DNA of 6,241 nucleotides, from assembly GCA_017958465.1 (NCBI GenBank), contig JAGDCQ010000170.1:1-6241 (forward strand). Direction: 5' to 3'. The stretch comes from Lachnospiraceae bacterium (GTDB lineage: Bacteria; Bacillota; Clostridia; Lachnospirales; Lachnospiraceae). The notes beneath the pieces are model-generated. The model was not told the origin of the DNA. It worked only from the letters and a program-made list of their open reading frames with translations, and searched no databases. A program made the translations under genes and the position numbers. This document shows positions 1-5,121 of the stretch, one piece after another (the first letter of the stretch is position 1; each line of letters begins with the position of its first letter).

Positions 1-18
1 AAGTGCAAGTGTTTTTTT
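1..18. terminator. Possible half of a bidirectional terminator at the left edge
   Basis: The + strand reads AAGTGCAAGTG (1-11) followed by seven T (12-18), which looks like the 3' arm and T-run of an intrinsic terminator whose other arm lies outside the window. Read from the minus strand, it is an A-run and then the 5' arm of the same hairpin, 15 nt past the dusB stop. The complementary arm cannot be seen. An alternative reading is a promoter -35 for the next minus-strand gene, since TTGCAC occurs at 3-8. Confidence 0.3.
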
Positions 19-33
19 ATTCAAATACGATTT

Positions 34-1089
34 TCATGCAAAATAGTCTTTCGGCAACACAGAATCCAGCTCCGCAAGTGTTTTCACGTAACTAACCTTA
101 CCCCTGAGCTTTGCCGATCCCGGGAAACCTGCGGTATAGCAGCAAACATGCCTTCTCATTTCGGGGATGGCCCTTTCCTCGCCCTTTGTTTTGCAAAGGT
201 CCGCCGCATGTCGAAGGATCATTTTCCTGACCTCGCTCCAGTCCGGCTTTCTGTAAACCTCTGAAGGATCCGCGCCCAGCACATCCGCAAGTTTTTCCCC
301 TGCGACCAGCCTTTTCCCTGCCGCGCGTATTTCTTCAAGGCTTTCAAAACGCCCGGCAAAGGTGTTTATCTCCTTAAATATCCAGGGGTTGCCTTCCGCA
401 CCGCGCCCCACCATTACCATATCGCATCCGGTGAGATAAAGCATCCGCGCCGCATCCTCAAAGGACCTTACATCCCCGTTGCCTATAACGGGTATGGAAA
501 CCCGCTCTTTCACATGCTTTATACAGTCCCAGTCAGCGGTCCCGCTGTAGTATTGCTCCCTTGTGCGCCCATGGACCGCTACCGCCGCCGCTCCGGATTC
601 CTGAGCGATATAGGCGCATTCGGCGGCATTCTCCGCCCCCAAAGCAAATCCTTTTCGCATCTTCACCGTGACCGGTTTATAAGTTGCCTTAGAAACAGCC
701 TCGACTATCCGTCCTATCAGCGCCGGATCCTTCATCAGGGCCGAGCCTTCGCCGTTGTTCACTATCTTCGGAACAGGGCAGCCCATATTGATATCGAGGA
801 TATCAAACGGCAGTCCCTCTATCCTTTTTGCGGTTTGCGCCATTATTTCCGGTTCGCTTCCGAAAAGCTGGAGAGCCACAGGGTTTTCTACAGGATCCGT
901 AAAAAGCAGGTCCTTTGTATTCCTGTTGTTGTAATGAACGCCCTTTGCGCTCACCATCTCGGTATAAAGCAGCGAAACTCCCTGTTCCTTGCACAACAGA
1001 CGAAAAGGCGGGTCTGTTACACCCGCCATAGGCCCTAAGGCCGTAAATCCGTCGATCTTCACTTTTCCGATTAAAACCTCATTGCGCAT
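34..1089 (-). CDS. dusB: tRNA-dihydrouridine synthase, DusB/NifR3 family
   Basis: This FMN-dependent cytoplasmic enzyme reduces uridine to 5,6-dihydrouridine in the D-loop of tRNAs. The 351-residue product shows the family signatures in order: PMAGVTDPPFR at residues 20-30 (FMN site at the barrel entrance), DINMGCPVPK at 99-108 with the catalytic Cys104 (codon 778-780), MRKGF at 144-148, VHGRTREQYYSG at 172-183, NGDV at 204-207, and GRGAEGNPWIF at 228-238. A helical tRNA-binding C-terminal domain follows from about residue 283. The segment at about 250-280 looks roughly 20 residues longer than I expect for DusB, which is usually nearer 320-330 residues. The ATG lies 9 nt after the TGA of the preceding small gene, so translation is probably coupled. 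Its Shine-Dalgarno is weak (only GAGAA nearby), which fits coupling. The family assignment is near certain. DusB rather than another Dus subgroup is inferred from the NifR3-like motifs. Confidence 0.95.
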   Translation of the reverse strand: MRNEVLIGKVKIDGFTALGPMAGVTDPPFRLLCKEQGVSLLYTEMVSAKGVHYNNRNTKDLLFTDPVENPVALQLFGSEPEIMAQTAKRIEGLPFDILDINMGCPVPKIVNNGEGSALMKDPALIGRIVEAVSKATYKPVTVKMRKGFALGAENAAECAYIAQESGAAAVAVHGRTREQYYSGTADWDCIKHVKERVSIPVIGNGDVRSFEDAARMLYLTGCDMVMVGRGAEGNPWIFKEINTFAGRFESLEEIRAAGKRLVAGEKLADVLGADPSEVYRKPDWSEVRKMILRHAADLCKTKGEERAIPEMRRHVCCYTAGFPGSAKLRGKVSYVKTLAELDSVLPKDYFA

Positions 1090-1098
1090 ATCACGTTC

Positions 1099-1422
1099 TC
1101 AGGCCTTTTTGGCTTCCTTGATGATCTTGTTGTACAGCTCCAACGCCTCCATAAGCTCGCCGTGCTGGGTCTGTATCTGTTTGATCTTAAGCTCGCTACC
1201 TATCTCGTCAAACTCAAAATCGTTCTCTTTGCTCTCCACCCTGAGGATAAGCCTGCCGTCAGGCCTGTACTCCATGGTAAAGATGCCGCCGATCTGCTCC
1301 GTGTAGGAAACACAGATCATCTTAAGTTCCTTTTTGACTTCCCTCGGGAGTCCGTCAAACTCCGGATTGAGATAATACTTTTTTTCATATGCGCTGCTTC
1401 CGCATAAAACCACGTTTTCCAA
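1099..1422 (-). CDS. Small conserved protein, DUF6145-like, unknown function
   Basis: This gene encodes a 107-residue soluble protein with no signal peptide or membrane segment. It begins MENVVLCGSSAYEKKYYLNP and contains a short helix (about 26-36), a probable beta region (about 37-70), and a charged C-terminal helix (about 74-105) that could form a coiled coil. I recognise the pattern as the DUF6145 family of Lachnospiraceae, from memory; no function is known to me. The open frame extends upstream to a GTG at 1482. I prefer the TTG at 1420-1422 because AAAGGGG sits 7 nt before it, and because family members, as I recall them, start just before the VVLCG motif. The 20 extra residues of the long form (rich in Gly, Trp and Arg) look like translated leader. 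The gene lies between argF (88 nt upstream with this start) and dusB (9 nt downstream), which suggests a housekeeping role. It has no catalytic motif that I can name. Confidence 0.82.
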   Translation of the reverse strand: MENVVLCGSSAYEKKYYLNPEFDGLPREVKKELKMICVSYTEQIGGIFTMEYRPDGRLILRVESKENDFEFDEIGSELKIKQIQTQHGELMEALELYNKIIKEAKKA

Positions 1423-1429
1423 AAGAATT

Positions 1430-1436
1430 CCCCTTT
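1430..1436 (-). promoter_or_regulatory. Shine-Dalgarno for the TTG start of the DUF6145-like gene
   Basis: On the transcript strand AAAGGGG ends 7 nt before the TTG at 1422, which is normal spacing. No comparable site precedes the GTG at 1482. This site decides the start codon. Confidence 0.75.
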
Positions 1437-1442
1437 CACTGT

Positions 1443-1469
1443 ACCCGGTAAGGGCAAACCACCCCGGGT
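1443..1469 (-). other. Inverted repeat in the argF to DUF6145-like gap
   Basis: ACCCGG (1443-1448) and CCGGGT (1464-1469) form a perfect 6-bp arm around a 15-nt loop. The loop contains a further GG/CC pairing possibility. No T-run follows on the transcript strand, so it is not a classic intrinsic terminator. It lies just upstream of the ribosome binding site at 1430-1436 and could act as a processing or translation-modulating hairpin, or it may be chance. Confidence 0.3.
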
Positions 1470-1510
1470 TACGCACTTTCACATCAGCCGATGATACTCA
1501 CGCACTAATA

Positions 1511-2449
1511 TCAGATATTTCCAAGCGTTGCCACCATTACGGCTTTTATGGTATGCATGCGGTTTTCTGCCTCGTCAAAAACAACATCCGCACGCTTTTC
1601 AAAGGTCTCATAGGTAACCTCTTTGCCCTTTACCGCAGGCAGACAGTGGAGCAGGATGCACTTTTCGTTGCCTGTGCGCGCAAAGAGCTCTTCGTTAACC
1701 TGGAAAGGACTAAGGAGTGCTATTCTTTCGGCTGCCTTGTCTTCCTCACCCATAGAGCACCAAACGTCGGTGTAAAGCGCATCTGCACCCTTAACGGCAT
1801 CCAGATCGTCCGTGATGGTGATCTTTGCACCGTACTGCTTGGCATATCCGTTGCAAAGCTCTACCAGCGAATCTTCCGGCCAGAGGCTCTTAGGCGCAAG
1901 GATGGTGAAATCCAGGCCCATCTTTGCCGAACCTATCATAAGGCTGTTTGCCATGTTGTTGCGTCCGTCGCCCACAAACACGAGCTTAATGCCCTTTAAG
2001 CGGCCAAACTGCTCGCGGATGGTAAGGAAGTCCGCAAGGATCTGAGTGGGATGATACTCGTCCGTAAGGCCGTTCCAAACCGGCACACCGCTGTATTTTG
2101 CAAGTTTTTCAACAGTCTCCTGCTTGAAACCGCGAAACTCTATACCGTCAAACATACGGCCGAGAACTCTTGCTGTATCTTCAATACTCTCCTTATGTCC
2201 AAGCTGGATGTCCCTGTCGCTCAAATACTCTGGGTTTCCGCCTTCGTCCCTTGCGCCTATCGTAAAGGAGCAGCGTGTCCTTGTGCTGGGTTTTTCAAAG
2301 ATGAGCGCGATATTCTTACCCTTTAAGCTCTCGCCGGTTATACCCTTCTTTTTCTTTGCCTTAAGGTCCGCTGCCAGATCCAGCAGGTAGCCTATCTCTT
2401 CAGGGGTAAAGTCTTTGAGTGTCAGAAATGAACGTCCTTTAAGTGTCAT
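1511..2449 (-). CDS. argF: Ornithine carbamoyltransferase
   Basis: This cytoplasmic enzyme of arginine biosynthesis joins carbamoyl phosphate and L-ornithine to give L-citrulline and phosphate, normally as a trimer. The 312-residue product is full length for the family. It has the carbamoyl-phosphate motif STRTR at 55-59, HPTQ at 133-136, the ornithine-loop motif DVWCSMG at 228-234, and HCLP at 268-271 with the catalytic Cys269 (codon 1643-1645). The frame is open back to a GTG at 2488. The ATG at 2447-2449 is preferred because AAGGA sits 6 nt upstream and because the protein then starts MTLKGRSFLTLKDF, the usual OTC N-terminus. SMG and HCLP point to OTC rather than aspartate carbamoyltransferase. 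A catabolic ArcB role is possible in principle, but no arcA or arcC neighbour is visible. No ArgR-type operator is recognisable upstream. The start lies 57 nt after the GH43 stop. Confidence 0.96.
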   Translation of the reverse strand: MTLKGRSFLTLKDFTPEEIGYLLDLAADLKAKKKKGITGESLKGKNIALIFEKPSTRTRCSFTIGARDEGGNPEYLSDRDIQLGHKESIEDTARVLGRMFDGIEFRGFKQETVEKLAKYSGVPVWNGLTDEYHPTQILADFLTIREQFGRLKGIKLVFVGDGRNNMANSLMIGSAKMGLDFTILAPKSLWPEDSLVELCNGYAKQYGAKITITDDLDAVKGADALYTDVWCSMGEEDKAAERIALLSPFQVNEELFARTGNEKCILLHCLPAVKGKEVTYETFEKRADVVFDEAENRMHTIKAVMVATLGNI

Positions 2450-2455
2450 TGTTGG

Positions 2456-2460
2456 TCCTT
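2456..2460 (-). promoter_or_regulatory. Shine-Dalgarno for argF
   Basis: AAGGA on the transcript strand (within GGAAAGGACC) ends 6 nt before the ATG at 2449. It selects this start over the upstream GTG at 2488. Confidence 0.8.
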
Positions 2461-2463
2461 TCC

Positions 2464-2476
2464 ACGGCCTTGCCGT
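2464..2476 (-). other. Short GC-rich hairpin just before the argF ribosome binding site
   Basis: ACGGC (2464-2468) and GCCGT (2472-2476) form a perfect 5-bp stem with a 3-nt loop, ending 3 nt from the argF Shine-Dalgarno. No T-run follows, so it is not an intrinsic terminator. It could protect a processed 5' end or influence argF translation. It is short enough to be chance. Confidence 0.25.
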
Positions 2477-2506
2477 AATAAGTGTCACAGCCTGTAAAAG
2501 CGCTGT

Positions 2507-5044
2507 TTATTGTCCTTCAAAACATGTTTTTAACCCTGTTTCCCCTATATATATGTTGTAGAAGATTATCTCCTCTATCTTTCCACGCATAAACGCCTTG
2601 CCGGCAGCATCCCTGCCGATGTAATTGCTAAGTCCCCCGATATCGAAACCGATGAACCCTTTGAAAGTCTCGCCTCTCCAGGCTCTGTCCCCGTTAAGGG
2701 CCGCAATTGATCCGCCCTTGTAGTTGTCGATGCTGTCGGTTCCGCCGTTGTTAAAGCCAAACCGCTGCCACTCGCCCGTTCCGGAGATGGCAAAGGACTT
2801 CTGGGTGCCGTTAACGTGGGCTGCTTTTGCATCCGCAACCACTCTGCCTTCCGTGTCCACATAGAACCTGAAATACACCGAACTGCTGTCCGAGATGGTA
2901 AGGAAGGGGTTCTCTGCGGCCGTATCATCAACACTGAACTTGATGATGACAGACTGTATCTCGGCTTTTGTTACCGCTGCAGGGAACTGCAGATAAGACT
3001 TTCCGTCAAACACAGCAACTCCGTTTTCAAAAGTAACTCCAAAGTTGGTCAGATCGTAGCCGTTTCCCGAAGAATCCTTAAGTTCTTCCCCGGGGTTAAA
3101 GCTGTAGATTGCGACAATTCCGTCCTCGCGCGCAGAGTTCGGCTCTAAGCCGCCCAGGACCTTCACTTTCTTTGATACGGTTTTTGAAACATCCCCGCGC
3201 TGAACCGTAACCGATATCTCAACAGTCGTGTCCTGCAAAGGTCTGTAGAGATTGCCGTCGTTTGCGATCACGGATGTATCGGAGCTGCTCCAGATGTACT
3301 GCGAATAAAAATCGCCCAATAAAGGAAGCTTCAAGGACTCCTTGGTCTCGGAAGGGATAAGGTATGTGGTTGCAACCTTGCTGTCCCGCTCTACGCTTAC
3401 CTCGTCCGAAAACTCCTCGAGCCTGCTCCCCCAGATAACATCGTTCCTCTTCGATATTGCGGAAAAAACATAAGTCTCCCGCTTTGTCCCTTCAGTCATC
3501 TGCTTGGAGAATACACCGTAATACACGCCTTTTGGCGTCTGTATCCGCACTTTGCCGCCATCGCCCATAAAGGACCAGGAGCCGAAGAACCTTGAGTCAC
3601 AATTATCAAGGACCGTTCCGTCTTCACAAAAAGCAAGAGGCGTTGACCGTATGATGGGTGTTGATGATACATCCACCTCCGTTCCGTGGGCGATGAATTC
3701 GTAAACACCTGCCACTTCCGAGGGATCCGGAGTTTCTTTCAGATCCTTTTCACCGCTGTATTCATAGGGCAGTGCGGTAAGCCAGTCCTCGCTGTTTTTC
3801 ACGAGTTTGTGGACTCTTACCTCATGCATCTCGCCCTTGTTGTTAAAGCGCTGGTGATACACAAGGAAATATTCGCCCTCAGGCGTTTTTATCGCAGAAT
3901 TATGCCCCGGTGAGGTGTAAGCGTTTGTAAGGCAGGAAAAATCGTAATCGCCGAAAAGCTTAATGCCTTTGTCTACATTTGTTCCGCCGGGCTCAACTGT
4001 AGCCGCCCGGCCTGCCGCATCCAGGTAAGGGCCGAAAACCTCTTTTGAACGGAATTCCCTGATCTGGTAGCCACAGTGGGCATTTAAGTAGCCGTAGGTA
4101 ACAAACAGATAATAATAGCCGGACTCATCATCATACATGATAAAGGAGCCCTCGCCGGTCTTTCGCTGGCCTGCCGCGATCCTTACGCCAAAGTAAGGGT
4201 CGTCCTTCGGATCTGTGTATTTATACGTTCTGTCGACAAGTCCCGTCTTCTCGTCAAGCAGTACCATGAAAATGCCGCCGGACATGGAACCGTAGACCAT
4301 ATAAAGTTTGCCGTCCCCGCCGTAAAAGACGGTAGGGTCAATGCAATTGGGATAATCCGCGTTGCTGGACTTTCCGTCATAATTGTACTTTGTCCCGGAA
4401 AGGCTCTTTATCCCGAGAACCTCGAAAACATCGGTCATTCCCACGGTTTCGTCGGTAAACCCCGAGTAGATGACGGTATCGACGTACTCGTAGGGACCTT
4501 CGATACTGTCCGCGACGGCAAGTGCTATGCAGGAAGTAGTTGTCGTCCCGCTCACGCTCATATACATGCAGTACTTGCCCATAGCCTTGTTGTAGATAAC
4601 GTCCGGGGCCCAGAGCTGGTCCGTTCCGCCCACATATTTCCCGGGTTCCGCAAACACCTTGTCATAGGTGTTAAAAAGCTTGTTGTTTCGCGAATACCCC
4701 TTGTTACTGTTCTGGATGTAGCTCCAGCTTGCAAGGTCTTCGGAGACCGCTGCCGCAAGGTGTGAACCGAAAATGTAGTATTTCCCGTTATCGTACTCAA
4801 TGGAAGGATCATGTACCGAAACACGGCTGTGTTTGGTGATGTACTTTTCAGCATTCTCCTGCCCGCCTGCTGTTGGCGTCGGCGTTTCCGGCACACCGGG
4901 ATCTGTGGGCGCCGGCTCTTCTGAAACTCCCGGAGTTGTTTTTCCACCCGGAACTTCTGTAGGTTTTCCTGCGTTGCCTGAGCAGCCCATAAGCAACATT
5001 ACCGCCATCATCAATGCAAGGATCGCTCTGATCTTACGATACAT
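2507..5044 (-). CDS. GH43 endo-alpha-1,5-L-arabinanase-type lipoprotein with LamG-like module
   Basis: This 845-residue surface glycoside hydrolase is predicted to cut arabinan side chains of pectin. Residues 1-21 form a lipoprotein signal (basic MYRK, hydrophobic core, lipobox LMGC with Cys21), followed by a Pro/Thr/Gly-rich linker at about 27-60. The GH43 five-blade propeller spans about 65-440: base Asp79 in VHDPS (codon 4808-4810), Asp236 in CIDPTVF, acid Glu298 in TGEGSF, and ion-site His381 in PGHNS. The YGSMSGGIF stretch and the C-terminal GH43_C-like beta domain (about 446-545, ending in VIWGSRLEE) resemble Bacillus Abn2-type endo-arabinanases. An atrophied Ig-like domain (about 555-632, IWSSSDTSVI) and a LamG/concanavalin-like jelly roll (about 640-845) follow. 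The frame opens at 5125, but the ATG at 5042-5044 has GGGGGAG 6 nt upstream and puts the signal peptide at the N-terminus. Arabinanase specificity is inferred; other GH43 activities cannot be excluded. Confidence 0.94.
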   Translation of the reverse strand: MYRKIRAILALMMAVMLLMGCSGNAGKPTEVPGGKTTPGVSEEPAPTDPGVPETPTPTAGGQENAEKYITKHSRVSVHDPSIEYDNGKYYIFGSHLAAAVSEDLASWSYIQNSNKGYSRNNKLFNTYDKVFAEPGKYVGGTDQLWAPDVIYNKAMGKYCMYMSVSGTTTTSCIALAVADSIEGPYEYVDTVIYSGFTDETVGMTDVFEVLGIKSLSGTKYNYDGKSSNADYPNCIDPTVFYGGDGKLYMVYGSMSGGIFMVLLDEKTGLVDRTYKYTDPKDDPYFGVRIAAGQRKTGEGSFIMYDDESGYYYLFVTYGYLNAHCGYQIREFRSKEVFGPYLDAAGRAATVEPGGTNVDKGIKLFGDYDFSCLTNAYTSPGHNSAIKTPEGEYFLVYHQRFNNKGEMHEVRVHKLVKNSEDWLTALPYEYSGEKDLKETPDPSEVAGVYEFIAHGTEVDVSSTPIIRSTPLAFCEDGTVLDNCDSRFFGSWSFMGDGGKVRIQTPKGVYYGVFSKQMTEGTKRETYVFSAISKRNDVIWGSRLEEFSDEVSVERDSKVATTYLIPSETKESLKLPLLGDFYSQYIWSSSDTSVIANDGNLYRPLQDTTVEISVTVQRGDVSKTVSKKVKVLGGLEPNSAREDGIVAIYSFNPGEELKDSSGNGYDLTNFGVTFENGVAVFDGKSYLQFPAAVTKAEIQSVIIKFSVDDTAAENPFLTISDSSSVYFRFYVDTEGRVVADAKAAHVNGTQKSFAISGTGEWQRFGFNNGGTDSIDNYKGGSIAALNGDRAWRGETFKGFIGFDIGGLSNYIGRDAAGKAFMRGKIEEIIFYNIYIGETGLKTCFEGQ

Positions 5045-5050
5045 ATCATT

Positions 5051-5057
5051 CTCCCCC
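5051..5057 (-). promoter_or_regulatory. Shine-Dalgarno for the GH43 lipoprotein gene
   Basis: GGGGGAG on the transcript strand ends 6 nt before the ATG at 5044. It supports this start over the in-frame ATG at 5123-5125, which would place 27 mostly basic and polar residues ahead of the lipoprotein signal. Confidence 0.8.
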
Positions 5058-5121
5058 GTTATCACTCCGTTACTTCTTTTCCGTACGGTTGCATTTATGC
5101 GTTCCCGCCGCTTTGCCCGGG

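Noticed and set aside
514..1038. Plus-strand open frame of 174 codons opposite dusB
   Set aside because: It is fully antisense to a clear dusB, has no recognisable protein features and no convincing ribosome site. It is a shadow frame.
1491..1496. TATCAT on the minus strand as a -10 for the DUF6145-like gene
   Set aside because: It matches the consensus at five of six positions, but there is no -35 at 16-18 nt and no extended TGn motif.
1553..1999. Plus-strand open frame of 148 codons opposite argF
   Set aside because: It is antisense to a clear argF and the translation has no family-like pattern.
2450..2488. GTG start at 2488 for argF (13 extra residues)
   Set aside because: There is no well-spaced Shine-Dalgarno, and the OTC N-terminus aligns with the ATG at 2449, which has AAGGA 6 nt upstream.
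2546..2554. TATATATAT run as a promoter -10 for argF
   Set aside because: It encodes part of the LamG-like domain and no -35-like hexamer lies at the right distance.
4558..4947. Second minus-strand frame inside the GH43 gene (129 codons)
   Set aside because: It is out of frame with the intact GH43 domain and its composition is typical of shifted coding sequence. There is no sign of a frameshift in the main frame.
5062..5094. Ten-codon frame between the GH26 and GH43 genes, possible leader peptide
   Set aside because: It has an ATG and a stop just before the GH43 ribosome site, but no clear Shine-Dalgarno and no attenuator hairpin. A frame this short is expected by chance.
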